This document shows positions 24,481 through 37,035 of a stretch of DNA of 64,000 nucleotides, one piece after another. The stretch's first letter is position 1. Each line of letters opens with the position of its first letter. The translations under genes and the position numbers were made by a program. The notes under the pieces were generated by a model. That model was not told where the DNA came from. It saw nothing but the letters and a program-made list of their open reading frames with translations, and searched no databases. The DNA is from Hetaerina americana. Its lineage: Eukaryota; Arthropoda; Insecta; Odonata; Calopterygidae. The DNA is taken from assembly GCA_022747635.1 (NCBI GenBank), contig JAKTNV010000007.1, positions 4,413,905 through 4,477,904 on the forward strand. The letters run 5' to 3'.

Positions 24481-26160
24481 TATAGGCTTCAGTACAAGGA
24501 TAGAGATAGGAAGTGCAGAAGGGTGGGCACAAGGCCAGGAAGGAGGCTGGAATGGAAAACGTTTCAAGTAGAAACAAAGTGAAAAATAGTGTGTATGTGT
24601 GTGTGTGTCTCCTCATCTCTCTCTCTTGAAAATTCGAAAACCTCCTTGTGATCTCGCCGCCCGCTGCTCTCAAATTAATTCGACCGCCCCCGAGGGCCCC
24701 CGTGCACTCCCACTGTCGCCGCTTTAATCCCCCGAAGGAGGCACGGGGGCGGGAAATGCAAGGGGCCCCCCGTCACGTGCAAGCGCCGCGGATGGGCCTC
24801 CACACCATCCGCTCCTTAATGGGGCGGATGGTGACTCTCTCACCGGGAGTCTCTGGTCCCGGCCGTTTCCTTCGAAGGGGAGCGCAGTGCACAGGAGAGC
24901 GGTCGCCGAAACGCGGCCAAACAAGTCCTCCTGTCGATTCATATGGCACCAGTTAATAGGGAGTAGACAACTCTACGAATGTTATAAAATATTTATTGGG
25001 TCTTTCACTTTAACATTTTCCATAACCTATAATCTAATTTTGATACCAGCGACCAAACCGCTATCACTTAAAATGTAATTGAATATAAAATATTTTATCC
25101 AAATACGTATACCGCTTTCCACGGCCAAATCTATATCCTTGAATCTCCCCGCGAATCCTCAATTCAAAATGGTCGCGGGTCAACTCGGAACCTTCAGGTT
25201 TGTGTCACGTGGGTGAATGTCACGAAACCGCAAGGCGCGTTTCCTTTGTTTGCCTGTGAAGTGCGAGAGAGAGCATGGGAAGACGTGCCGAGCGACGCCC
25301 CCTGCGGAGTGAGGAAGCACTAAGCTACTGATTCCGCCATGCCTCCTCTCGTGCGACACGACTGCACGAGATTTCACGGCTCGAAAAACGGATTGTATTG
25401 GAAACAGCTGCGTATTGTTTTACCTCCGAACGTGAGCACTCACTAACCAATTAACTTAAGCTAGGATATCAATATGAATAATTAATTATTATGACAAAAT
25501 GAAGCGTCATAAAATGTAAATAAACTTTCCTGATTATAAATCCCCAATGATTGGAAGATTAAAGCGGATGGCACATTCAGGTTTCCGAGGTGTGGTCCAA
25601 CTTCCCAGAATCCTAAAGGTCGTTTGGACAATATGTACAACATAAGGCTTGTCTCACTCACAGGGCCAGTCATCGGCCTGCGACCATTTGGGACTCCCCT
25701 TGCCCGCTCCACAAAGCACGCGGCGAGTGCGACAGGCTGCGCGCAGTGGGACCAAAAACGGAATGTCCCTCCCATGAGAAACTGCCAGGTGCTGCCGCGC
25801 ATCAGGTCAGCGATTATTTTACGCAATTTGACAGACACTGTCATTCGCATGCAAAAATGATCGGTTGATCAATTGATGCGAGGAAACACATACATTTCAG
25901 CCTGCTAGCTGTACGACCCACGACAGCGCCAAAAAAGAAATCCCACCTGAGACAAGAAATGGATTTAGAGCGGTGAACCAACCGTCTTTACCGTAAATCA
26001 CTCATTTCATAATGCACCTGGGGTGGAAATTTCATCCTTTTTGTGGAAAAGTGTTTTAGGGAAGTCTAGAGAATTACAAATAAAATTAAAGCTTCTATTT
26101 TGACTATTTTCTGGCAATCATTAAAAGGTTTCGATAGCACCTTGATTCTGTTTATTTATT
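24481..26160. other. No gene; GC-rich patch at 24.65-24.94 kb
   Basis: The GC-rich patch contains a small hairpin (ACCATCCGC with GCGGATGGT, about 24804-24831). The rest is AT-rich, with no supported feature. Confidence 0.4.
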
Positions 26161-26282
26161 TACATATACATATATGTATATATATATATATTATATTATA
26201 TTTATTATATTATAATATATAGTACAGAGATACATAATATATTATACAGAGATATATAATATATTATATATAATGTATATAA

Positions 26283-26324
<42 letters not shown>
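26161..26324. repeat. (TA)n tract at SINE tail
   Basis: TA-rich tract merging with the 3' end of the SINE that follows on the minus strand. The adjoining CACACACAAAC on the plus strand is the SINE tail. Confidence 0.9.
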
Positions 26325-26328
<4 letters not shown>

Positions 26329-26572
26329 CCACACACAAACATTCAAAAACGAAATCCCGCCAAACGGCGATCAAATACTCATTTATATAGAAACAGATAT
26401 AAGGAAAAGGGATAGGAACACAAATAAAGGACGAACACAGGAGAGGTGGGGAAGGCGGAATCAGGCAGATCACGAGTGTAAAAATATTTTCTAGACCGGG
26501 ATTTGAACCCCGGATCTTTCCACTTGCCGGGCGGAGGCTCTTAACCACTTGAGCTAGCCAGGAAACGTAATT
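26325..26572 (-). repeat. SINE family 2, best-preserved copy
   Basis: Head at 26572-26500, read on the minus strand: near-complete cloverleaf with A box TAGCTCAAGTGG, B box GGTTCAAATCC, anticodon stem TCCGC/GTGGA and loop CCGGCAA (again C at position 33), and a weak seven-base acceptor stem. The body runs to CGTTTTTGAATGTTTGTGTG and then a (TA)n tail. It abuts the 3' end of the LINE copy on the same strand. Confidence 0.8.
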
Positions 26573-28940
26573 GACAATGAGATCTGCAATGCTTCTCTGG
26601 CTTTACGCTGATCTGCAAGGTCCCTCTTGATCTCTGAGTACTTTCTGCCTCCCTTGGCTAACTGACAAACTAAAGCTTGGTCATCAGCAAACCTAACGGA
26701 TTTTACGAATTCCCCGCCCACTTTCATTCCTTCCTCCAGTTCTTCCCATGCCTCTTTAATCATTTCCTCTACACACAGGTTAAACAGCAACGGTGATAAT
26801 GGGCAACCCTGTCTTACATCTCTTCTGCCTTCGGACTCCCCGTTCCCCACTCGCACCTGAGCAGTCTGAGACATGTATAGGTTGCGGATTAGCCTCCTTT
26901 CCCTACAATCTATTCCCATTTCCTGTAAAATACTCATTAGTTTTTCCAAATTCACTCTATCAAACGCTTTTTCGAAATCTACGAAACAGGCAAATACCTC
27001 CTGGTTGTATTCTATATCCATCTCGATTAATAATCTCATTATTGCAATGGCATCACGCGTACCTCTCCCCTTCCTAAACCCAAACTGATCATCCCCTAAG
27101 TAATCATTTGCCCTACTCTATATCCTTTTGTTTATGATCCTGAGAACAACTTTAGCTGCGTGGGATATCAAACTAATTGTCCTATAGTCCTCACATGACG
27201 TGGCCTTTACCTTTTTCGGAATAGGAACTAAAACTGATCTTCCAAAGTCTTCCGGCCAGGTCCCTTCCTCAAAGATAATACGAATCAGCCCATACAGCCT
27301 CTTCCTACCACATTTTCCTAAACATTTTAATAGTTCAGCGGGAATGTTATCCACCCCAACGGCCTTATTTAGTTTCATCTCTCTTAATGCCCTTTCTATC
27401 TCATCTTCGAGTATGCCTGGACCTAATCTATCTTTCTCTACGTCATGTTCCTTTTCTATGTCTAACTTTGTTGGTCTAAGCTCTTTACTATACAGTTTTT
27501 CTATATATTCCTTCCATCTCTCTTGGATCTTTCCGGTGTCAACTATTATCTTACCCGACTTATCTCTAACTGCTATTGTTGATCTCCCTTTCTTACTTCC
27601 CGATAAAGATTTAACATTGCTGTACAGCGCACCGATTTCACCCTTCCTCTGCAGACTTTCCTTATCCTCGCACTGCATCTTCCACCATGCTTCTTTTGCT
27701 TCATTTGTTGCCCGCTTCAAATTATTGTTTAATTCTTTGTACTTCATTTTGCCTAACTCTGTATTTATATTCTTCCATTTTCTCCGCTCATCCATTTTTT
27801 TAATCATCCCATCCATGATCCATGGTTTACTAGTCCTTTTAGCGTTAACAGTTCCAATAGTGTCTTTTGCGGTTTTAGACAACCCTTTCTTGAAACTCTC
27901 CCATTTTTCTTCGAGAGTACTTACCTCTTTACCATCCTCCATGATTTCCTCTTCCGCCTGTTTGTATTCCTTCCTTTTCAAACCATTTAATGCTTCTACA
28001 TTCCATTTTCTAACTCGGCGCCTCTGCCTTATCTTTTTGAAACGGACGCTACATTTCATAAGAGCTAAATTGTGGTCTGAGTCCTCATCCGGTCCCGGGA
28101 AGCTGTGCGAATTGATCACACTCTTCCTAATCCTGTGCCTACTCAAATATAATGTAACTGATACCTTTCTGAGTCACCTGGCATTTGCTATGTGTATCTG
28201 TGTCTAAACCAATTGTTGGTGATGACTAACCCCTGTCTTCTGCAGAACTCAACTGCATTCTCCCCGCGGTCATTCCTCGTGCCTAAACCGTAGTCCCCGA
28301 GATCATCACCATTTCTTCCTTCGCCTACCGTCGCATTCCAATCCCCCATCACTATCAAATGTTTCCCTGCTTGAACACACGCGATTATGTCCTCTAACTG
28401 ATCCTATATCCTATCGACCTCTTCTTCCTAATGGTTGCTCGGTGGCATGCATACCTGAATAATAACCAAGTTCGTCGGTTCTGATTTTATCTCTACTAAT
28501 AATAATCTATCCGTTACTTGCTCTATGTTGACTACGCTTCTTCCTACCTCTTCGTTAAATGCTATGGCAACCCCTCGTTGGCTCTCGTCCCCGCCGCTGT
28601 ATATTATTCTATATTGATCACTCCAGTAATCCCCGCTATCCTTCCATCTCACCTCGCATAGACCTAAAATATCTATTTTGCCCCTTTCCATCTCTCGCTT
28701 AACATTTTCCAATTTCCCTGTCCTCATCATTGTCCTAACATTCCACGTTCCTATTTCACCTAATTTGGTCTTTTTCTCCTGCGTCTTCTGTCCTGCTGCT
28801 GCTGGTTTTCTCTTACAAGGGTTTCGTGGGATGACGACCGCGGAAGCTCTTCCCTCCCCGCTGCCGGGCACGACACACGGCCGATTGGGCCGAGCTTCGT
28901 AGTTGCCAGGACTCAAAATCTCTGTATTGTCCATCATTTA
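26573..28940 (-). pseudogene. LINE family B with AP endonuclease and reverse transcriptase (copy 2, fullest)
   Basis: Most complete copy of an RTE/BovB-like LINE. The N-terminal frame (28937-28428, from MMDNTEILSPG) begins the apurinic-type endonuclease: GTWNVRTM, DILGLCEVRW, then past several stops VMGDWNATVG, and SDHNL in the next open frame. Frame 28146-27118 holds the linker (KPWIMDGMIKKMDERR) and RT start (VPIPKK, DYRTISLISHAAK). A TAG at 27118-27120, where copy 1 has a Glu codon, is the only break before 27039-26554, which carries CFVDFEKAFDRV, DVRQGCPLSPLLFN and RFADDQALV. Directly after motif C about 600 bp are missing: the frame jumps to GGRKYSEIKRDLADQRKAR. Stops near 28428 and 28395 and a frameshift near 28150 disable the endonuclease. 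Confidence 0.92.
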
Positions 28941-29879
28941 AGTCTCTTCTTTCAATTTAAATATGTTGCGTAAATTCCATAAAGTTACGCCTGAGCCAAC
29001 AAATTACATCCTCTTCCTTTTTCATTCCTGCTCCCGAGTTATGAATACTATATATAGCATCCTTATAGTTTGGACTGTCCACTCGGTTGCTACGGATACT
29101 GAGCCGCAACTTTAAATTATGTATGGGAGCAAAAAACGGGGTTTGGTCACGGGTTATTCAATATTGCCCCAGGCCCTAATATCTGCATATTAACAAATGC
29201 CAAAGGTTCAATTTAAATTATTAAAGGAATTAATTGAACTTTTATAGAGGTCAAGTATGTCGATAATTACAATAATATGAGACAGTCCATGATGCAGTCC
29301 TCCTGCCACACACTCTATCGGTGTCCTGGAGTATACTGATAATATGTGATATAATGTAATGTAAAACAATTCTTCGAAATGGCGGGCTGAGAAGCCCGTG
29401 TAAAACTGTCCTTTTCTGATTTTAAATGTATATTTATATTAAATTACTGTTTGGATTTTGATTGAGCCAATCAAAACAAATAATGGTCCCCATGTTGGCC
29501 ATCAAAGCCCCAGTCGTCCCCGCCTGGCAATGGAAGCGGCTCGGCGCACCTGCCCTCCGACCAACCCTTAAACACGCACGCACAGCCCCCGCCCGCCCTC
29601 CGATGCCCACGGATTTGAGGTCCCTCCCTTTACGGATCACCCCTCGAGTGGGGTTCTTTCGCCTCCCCCCTCCCAGCGGCTCCCCTGCACAACCCTCCGA
29701 CCCCCATTCGCGCGGAAGAGACATTGGGGTCCGTCCTTGAAGGACGTAAGCCAATTCGGGGGGGAGGGGAGGGGAAGAGTGTCATTTCATCGCGTTTCCT
29801 CCAGTGGAAAGAGTGGAATGGGTCGAGAGGAACCATAAGCAAGGTTTATTGTTAGATTATTGCAACCATTAGTTATTAA
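28941..29879. other. No gene; GC-rich patch at 29.48-29.82 kb
   Basis: The sequence just upstream of the LINE B start may include its 5' untranslated region, but no second copy reaches this far for comparison. A GC-rich segment with a G-run (about 29758-29776) follows. Confidence 0.4.
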
Positions 29880-30137
29880 GAGACCAATCAACCGTAAGGT
29901 TGGTAAGAGTTTGCCCAATCACTAAGCTCCACGGATGTCTGAAATCCACACATTCGTAGGGCTTAGTGATTGAGGCCAGTCTATTATTCCATGTGTCACC
30001 TGTGGTTTCCCAGAAAGTTCTGGTACTAATAAAATCACACAGCTTCGGTGAAGCCAAGGGCCGCAGCGTGCCTGGAAATCTAACCCGGGTACGGTGAGTG
30101 GACCAGAGCTGCCACCCACTGGACTACTACGAGCCCC
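29880..30137 (-). repeat. tRNA-headed SINE (family 5, single copy)
   Basis: On the minus strand the head at 30137-30070 has an A-box-like TAGTCCAGTGGGTGG and a B-box-like GGGTTAGATTTCC. A body of about 190 bp follows, ending near ACCAACCTTACGG. No other copy was seen here. Confidence 0.5.
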
Positions 30138-30210
30138 ATTATGAAGACAGAATTGCTTGAACACGCATGAAAACATTGTAGATACAAATAAAAGAGTCAA
30201 TGCAGAATTA

Positions 30211-31161
30211 AGGTGAGACAGAATAAACTCTCTAGTTTTAAGAAATCACTGAAGAGTGTGCAGGTAAATTAGCGGAGTTGAAGTAGTGGGCTTAGCTGGG
30301 GGAAACAACGCCATTTTCAGTTGTTACCATGCAGTGGTCTGGTGAGCATCGAGGCTTTGTCGTAGAAATGTTCTTTAAGAACAATGATAGTGTGGTGGCG
30401 ACACAGAGGGCGCTGTGGTCTAGTGATGAAACGCATTTTCACCTCTCCGGCTCAGTAAATAAGCAACATTTTCGTTACTGGGCGACTTCACCCAAAGACG
30501 TCTCCATAGCCCCAAAGTGACAGTTTGGTGGGCTGCGACCTCCATAGGCATTACTGGGACTTACCTCATTTGAATCTCACGGTTCAACTGTTGCTGTGAA
30601 CTCTGTGCGCTATTGTGAGATGCCGGAGAACGTTTAACTTCCCAAAATGGAAGAGTATAGTGAGGAATACGACACAGAAGCCTTTTGATTTGAACAGGAT
30701 GGTGGTACCACGGCCCATACCGCCCGTCGTTCAATCCAAATCCAGCAAGAACAATTTCCCGGCCACCCTTTTTTCCTTACGGGTGGATGTGCCATGGTAC
30801 CCTTGCCGCCCATGTGATTTTTTCTTTTGGGGATATCTCAAAGCTTAGTTTTACAAAGTGCGACCAATGAATGACCTTGGAAGCTCTTGGCCAATGAATG
30901 ACCATGGAAGGAAGCAATTTCAGATGTCATCACTGGAATAACGCAAAATGTGTTGAGAAGAGTTTTCGAAAACTTTTTCGAACGACTCAATATGAGAATC
31001 GCTCACCAATGTCGTCAACTGGATGAAACAATTTTCAAAACCTAATGAAAATAAAATGGCATTAAATTTCATTTTCAGAAATTGAAATTTTTCTTAATTA
31101 TTTTGGCTAATATTTTTACAATTTACCCGTCAAATTAGGGAGTCCATTCTGCTTCACCCTG
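30211..31161 (+). mobile_element. Decayed Tc1/mariner-superfamily element
   Basis: A 951-bp element with similar inverted ends, AGGTGAGACAGAATAAACTC on the left and the complement of CAGGGTGAAGCAGAATGGACTC on the right, next to TA on both sides. The plus-strand frame at 30329-30520 starts MQWSGEHRGFVVEMFFKNN and jumps to SSDETHFHLSGSVNKQ (first catalytic Asp region), so an internal piece is missing. Further on, EQDGGTTAHTARRS (about 30692-30733) marks the second catalytic region, and a CDFFFWGYLK segment (about 30810-30842) the third, in different frames. Subfamily placement within Tc1/mariner is uncertain. Confidence 0.75.
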
Positions 31162-31163
31162 TA

Positions 31164-32029
31164 GTTGTGTTATTACTTCAATCCTTATAATAAGTTGGGA
31201 AAGTTTATTTCATTTAAAAGTATACATCCTAATGTTACTAAATAAAAAAATAACTTGTCGTACACTACAGTGTACCTTTTCCAGTGCAAACACTAAGTTG
31301 AACAGTGATCATGTAGAAAAAAGTTTCCATCGAACAAAAATGCTTTTTATTTGAATTTAAGAGGAAAACTCGTTCCAAGAAACTGTGGAAAATGCCGTGA
31401 CAGTGACTTGGAAAGATTCAAGAGATTCCAGTTTGACACGGATATTTACGAGGCGAGTGAGAGGAGAGGCGGGAGCGGGTTGGATCTACGGAATTTGACA
31501 CACGCGTATATAATTTGGAGAGTTGGCGTAACCCTAAAATGGCCTTCAATGGTAATTTAAGGGCAAATGGCTGACCGCGTCCGAATGGCTAAGGAATGTC
31601 CCGCGGTCCGGAGTTGGGGGGGGGGGCGAGAGGGAGGGCGGAGTGGGGTGGGAACCTCGGCCCTCGGTGCGATCCAAAATGGCCCATTTCACATCGCCGC
31701 CCCTAATTTCCGAAGACGATCCGAGGCGCGACTGCACCTGTCTGCCGCCCCCCCCCTTCCCCCCCCGGGGGCCACCTTTCCTCGTACATTCCGCCTCTCT
31801 CCATGGAGCGAGCAGTAATATTCTCAAGACGACAATAATGACGAAAGTGTGGCGATTGATGAAACAGTACGCATCTCAATATCTATCAATCAATCTCCGG
31901 CGCATTCTGTTCGCACTTAAATGAATGACCGTTGAGAATGTTATCGACCTCCATGGCATCGTATCGTTATCACACAAACGAGAAAAGACTCAAAATGAGC
32001 CTCGCCCCTTCTACGCGTCCACGCAAAAC
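31164..32029. other. No gene; GC-rich patch at 31.56-31.81 kb
   Basis: The GC-rich patch has a G-run (31615-31626) and C-runs (31748-31769). It is open in several frames without recognisable domains. Confidence 0.4.
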
Positions 32030-32230
32030 CCTGCAAGCCACCAATAGGGTGTATGGTGGGGGGTGTTAGGACAGACCCCTCTTAAATAAAATGCCACCAT
32101 GTGCAGAACAAATGAAATTATGCTGATTCATACCCACCCAGAATGTTCATGAAAAACCTATTTTGTCACACGCACAAACAAGTAACTTACGAATGGCACC
32201 TGCGAATGTGTCAGATGTCTGCTCAGAGTT
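32030..32230 (-). repeat. Dispersed repeat R, diverged copy
   Basis: Minus-strand reading gives CCTAACACCCCCCACCATACACC, here broken by text length limits into CCTAACACC and CCCCACCATACACC, followed by GGTGGCTTGC. An upstream AGGTTTTTCATGAA segment matches the order seen in the copies at 51.5 and 62.5 kb. Confidence 0.55.
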
Positions 32231-33250
32231 TAATCTTGTCCACCCTTGCAATTCAAATGCCCTTAATATTTCTGTCATGACTTCGATTTCTTACCCTTAT
32301 GATTCCTGATTTTCCAAGGAAAGGACGAATATTTGATAGCGATGTTCTTATATTTCTATCTGCACATGAGTCTACCCCCTTTATGTTATCATTGTGGTCG
32401 AATCTACTTAAATAGTGTGGGGCCATATTAATAATGAGGATCCCTTCAACCATTACTCTGGATATATGACTCTCTAGAAAGCAATTGCTGGCACCTTGAA
32501 GTTATACATTTCATTTTCTATCAAAATATGGATGTTCTCGCATTGACACTCCTCGGCTCAGCTCTTCCTCCGAATTCATGAGAAAATAAAAATCATGTCA
32601 TCCCTTCGACGCGGAAAGATACGCAATGAGGAAGGTTTTAGCTAATTCTAATTGCTATATCTCGTTCGCGGCGGAAATAGTTTCGGCAAACGGTCGCTGG
32701 GAGGTGGCCGGAGCCTCTTGAACGCAGGCCGACACACGGGAAATACCAGCATTCACGCGGTGGGCGACGAAGGGCAGATTTGAATCCGAGGCCCTCGCCC
32801 TCCGACCCACGAAAGGGTGTGGGAGAGGTGGGGCCCCGCGATGGGGCCTCGGGGCCCAGACTTCGCAATTTGATGCGTGCGCGATCGTCTCTCACGTCGA
32901 TTCCTCGCGACCATCAATACGACATCGAAGCGACGACGAAGCCCACACCCTGCGACAGTACACTGGGGAGGGGGGGCGAGAAGGGGGGGGGGGGCAGGCG
33001 AGAAGGAGGGGGGGCAGGGAGGGGGCGACACGCGGAATACAAATGAAAATCCCTCTCAGCCCCGTATAGGGACTGCCATCTGGCGACAGGAGATTAAGAT
33101 AGATGGAGGACAAAGTGAAGGAGGGAAGGCGTTCCTTTCGAGGAAAAAATTATCGCGCGGGCGAGGGGAGGGATAAGCGCACTTTATTAATGAAACAAGT
33201 TGAGCAATCAATCGCCGCCACACCCACCGGGGGAGGGGGCATCATCTCCC
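32231..33250. other. No gene; GC-rich patch from 32.69 kb
   Basis: GC-rich, CpG-rich segment with long G-runs (32964-33026). Overlapping frames on both strands are compositional. Confidence 0.4.
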
Positions 33251-33299
33251 CTGCGTGTCGGGCCCCCCTGCCGCCCGGCCAAGGGGGCCCGACACGCAG
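33251..33299. repeat. Perfect 17-bp GC-rich hairpin
   Basis: Arms 33251-33267 (CTGCGTGTCGGGCCCCC) and 33283-33299 are exact reverse complements with a 15-nt loop. No T-run follows, so I do not call it a terminator. Confidence 0.9.
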
Positions 33300-35593
33300 A
33301 CAAAAAACAGAATGTCGGTTCCCTTCCCAATTTCAACCTCGCATCAGGGAAGCAGGACCAATGGCGATGCATACGCAGACATGCATACGCTCAAGTCTTG
33401 TTGGTAACGATACATGTAGGGAGAACATTTATAATAGTGTGTAAACTAGATGAATCCCCCGAATTAATTCCTTAAATCATATTGCCCGGGTGTCAGCAAA
33501 TTATGTCTTTGTTTTCGCCAATGTGGAGATGACAACATTTGTAGAAAGGTCTCGTGAAACGAAGACATTAATTAAGGGGATTCACCAAGCTAAAAGAAAG
33601 TTATAAATGTCGTCCCTACATTTGGATTCAACAGATTTTTAAAATTATAATTCCCTTTTTTCCTCCTCATTTGGAGTAATCTCACAAATTCAAGTCCGGA
33701 ACTGTAAAACATTTCCAAGGTCGGTAAACAAGCCCGGTTTCACACATTCCTCACCGTTCCGATGCTCGGCATCGAAACCCTTCCTTCCACCAGCGCCATC
33801 AAAATGCCATCGGTTCAAAAGACGGGCGGACTGGGATGCGTACACTCTTACCAATCAATCGCCCCCCCCACGACGACGAGGGCTCTCTTTGCGGGTCCCA
33901 ACGACGAGGCATCGCCCCTCGAAATGCAGCCGGTGCTGCGGGTGCCATTGCTTGCATTTGTCCTACTTCTTGAAGTACCCAGAGAAAATCAAGAAAGATT
34001 GAGCTCGTAAGAAAATTGTCGGTAATTTCACTTGAATTTTCATCTTTTTTTCGCGGACGACCTCGAAATATTAATCAGTGCGATTTTAAGATGTCTCAAC
34101 TTCTATGGACCGAAACAAACAGGATGTATCTCACAAGAGGTCAACATGAAGACCTTCAACAACAACAGAGGAGGAAATGACGTCAGAAAATGCAATCACT
34201 CAAATTCAATGCATCTGACAATTACCTATACGTAAATAGATTGCCGATTGTAAATATCAAACAATGTACACCGACAATGGCTTCTCCTTTCTTCTAGTCG
34301 CATATCCACTGATTTTATGAAATTTCACGATATAAATGCTGCCATAATGACATCTGGTGCTCACTTGTCTTGGCATAATATTCATCATTTAGAAACATGA
34401 GCGGAACATTTTGGATTAGAAAATGCGCTGAAAATTTGCAAAATCACAGCTGATCATCGCATTATCATCTATCCCGTAGACGCATTGTCTCTTGCTCCAT
34501 TTAATAACATCGATAAAGAATATTCGCACGAGGAAGTGGAGTTGGTTCAATAAGATCGTATTAAAAATCTCCGCACCATCTCCTTAAACTGTTTCCCATT
34601 CGACCGACGGTCATTTGAAAATGCCTTTGATGCGTATTTCGGTGAAATCAGCTCGTAAAAATCATAGTGAAAATTTAAAGACAAACTTAAATATGAACCT
34701 TTAATTTGAAAATTATTTCTACTCGACAAATATTCGTAAGCTGAATTATTATGGTATTTATTTGTTTTCTTGTTTCACTGCCATTATTCAAAAATGCCTT
34801 TCATTATTTTTTGAACCGAAAAACATATTTTACAAAGGTTGTCTAAAATGTTTCCGATCTCCACATGAAGATGGCAGCATTCTTCAACAAAAGTTGCACT
34901 ACGGAAATCAAAAATGAATTGAACGCTGTGCACTCCGCGGCATCATTTACGATATCTACGGTCGGAGACATTTCAGACTGCCCCCCCCCAAACTGTCCAC
35001 CATTGTTTTTCAAACGCAAAGCGTTCAGTTTCAAGTACTTTGGAAATGGCTAAAAGCGTGGACATGCTCTGCGGTGAATGAATTGTGGACGCGAAGTCTT
35101 ATTTTATAAAATGATTTAAATATCCATTGGAAATTCGGCTTGAAACTCGAAGATTCAATACAATTTAATAATCTTACTATATCTCGATTTTAACATACCA
35201 GTCCAGGCACTACATAATAAAAGTTTTTTTTTAATATATCGTTATGAAAAGAAATGAAATTTTTATTCCAGATAAGACTAGCCATTTTACGGCTGTGTGC
35301 GTTGTGAAAACAGTTGAATGGATAAGGTCACCTTTTGCATTTCTAAACGTCGAGAGTCAATAAAGCCGAATAGGCCACATCACCATTAAAACAGAAGTGC
35401 ACGACGAGTTCGCAAAAAACAACAACATTTCCATACTTTAATGTACCGAGCGAAATATGTTTTTAAATTTCAGTGAGGATTTTAACAAGACCTGAAACGA
35501 AGTTGAAATATGTCACGGAAGTGTCTTATTTTCTCCACCGTTGATATTTGGGACCACGGATCCACTGTGGTGGTCTTCTTGAAGATTACAAGT
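33300..35593. other. No feature recognised
   Basis: Mostly AT-rich sequence with short unrecognised frames (33.76-34.01 and 34.84-35.05 kb). No repeat family found. Confidence 0.4.
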
Positions 35594-35732
35594 TAGTAGT
35601 AGTTTTTAGGGGAAGCGACCGACAATTGAGGTCATTTGCGCCATAGGGGGTGGACAGGAAAGGATGAAGGGTGGAGAGAAACCCGGCGTCGGCATTAGCC
35701 TACTCTTTACGAAAGGCGCCAAGGGGTCCGCA
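35594..35732 (-). repeat. SINE family 1, 5'-truncated copy
   Basis: About 135 bp closely matching the 3' part of the full copy at 49.34 kb: CGACCGACAATTGAGGTCAT, GACAGGAAAGGATGAAGGGT, CTTTACGAAAGGCGCC. The tRNA-like head is absent, as expected for incomplete reverse transcription. Confidence 0.85.
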
Positions 35733-37035
35733 GTTTACAAGCATTGGGATATTGGCGGATGGGAAAGGGAACTCGATGATTCTAAGGGCTTGAGGCGGGA
35801 GGAGAATTTTTGGCGGTGGGGGGGGGGGTCGAAATGCGTCAAAAATAAGAGACTGTCGATTCGGCTGACTACTTCTTCGTGGCGCGGATGGAGAGGAGAC
35901 CCCTATCCCCCATAGGGAGGGGGGCCGGCCCCCCGGGGAGGGAAGGCGAGTGGGTGGGGGAGGGGAGGAGGAAGGGCGGAAAAATGGGAGGGGACCCTTC
36001 TCGGAGTCCCGAGGAGAGACGCGATTAGGAATTCCGTCGGGAAAAGGTGGGGATATCGACTGTTGCCATGACGCCGAGAGAGTCGAACTACGTCAAACTG
36101 CGATTGGTAGGAAAGGGAGCGAATCTATTGCTTCGCCGCTTGCTCGACGTTGCTTTGTTTTTCCCGACCAATCCATCCCTTTATCTCCGATAATTTTTTT
36201 CATTTTGATTCAAGAAGGGATTTCGGCATTGGTCACGGAGGCCCGTCGTCACGCAACACACTCGACGCTGGCACCGCCCTGATCGGTGCGCCCACCGAGG
36301 AAAGGAGAGGGCCGTCGCGACACCTGGGGGGTCGCCTACCCCTCGGCGGAGGGGCAAGAGTTCACCGTTCGAACCCCGAAGCCGGCAGTGATCACAGTTT
36401 ACGCTCAAGCCTTAGCCCTGCGCTACATTTCAAAATATGTAGATTGTACGATGGTGAAGCTGATTTTTAAATTTGCGAAACGTTAGGATAGACGAATTTT
36501 AAATCTATAGAAGAAAAGTTTCACCGAATTTGAAATCGAAATTCTTAAAGCATTGTAAATACTACTAAAATTCGGAAATGGTTTTAAAAAAATATTTTAG
36601 CTATATCCAATCAATAAAAAATGTTCAAGCTAAAATCTATCCTAATAAATAATGTCATCACTAAGTCAAATATTTCAAATGTTTTGATTTACTTCCATCT
36701 ATTACTGCATTGCTCGTGTGAAACCCTTACCGAGTCCTATAACGAAAACATCGACCGATAAAAATGTTGTCTTTATTTGGCTAATTATTAGTGCGATGAG
36801 ATCAGTGGTGGGGGCAAGCCACTTCCGATTCAATTCGGAGGATTCGACGGGTGACCTCGGCCCACTTGGATGGCAAATTCCCTGCGTGGCCGTGAGCACC
36901 GGCTGACCCCTAGTCAGGTTCGAGAGAGAGAGAGGAGAGAGAAATTCTTGTCCATCGGACTCCACGACATGTCAGAAGGTCTCGCGTCGGAGAGAGAGGA
37001 CAAAGAATAGGCGTATGTGTTGCAGAGAATTCGGT
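35733..37035. other. No gene; GC-rich patch to about 36.40 kb
   Basis: GC-rich segment with G-runs (35818-35828 and 35918-35970), then AT-rich DNA. A (GA)n run lies at 36923-36942. Frames overlap in three readings and match nothing known. Confidence 0.4.

Noticed and set aside
26497..26572. tRNA gene
   Set aside because: The cloverleaf is good but C replaces U33, the acceptor stem is mismatched and the sequence continues into a SINE body with other copies.
27200..28207. 335-codon plus-strand ORF
   Set aside because: It is the antisense shadow of the LINE B linker and RT frame, rich in Ser, Leu and Phe as expected for the complement of a Lys/Glu-rich frame.
33283..33299. Transcription terminator at the 33.25 kb hairpin
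   Set aside because: No T-run follows, and this type of terminator is not expected in a nuclear eukaryotic genome.
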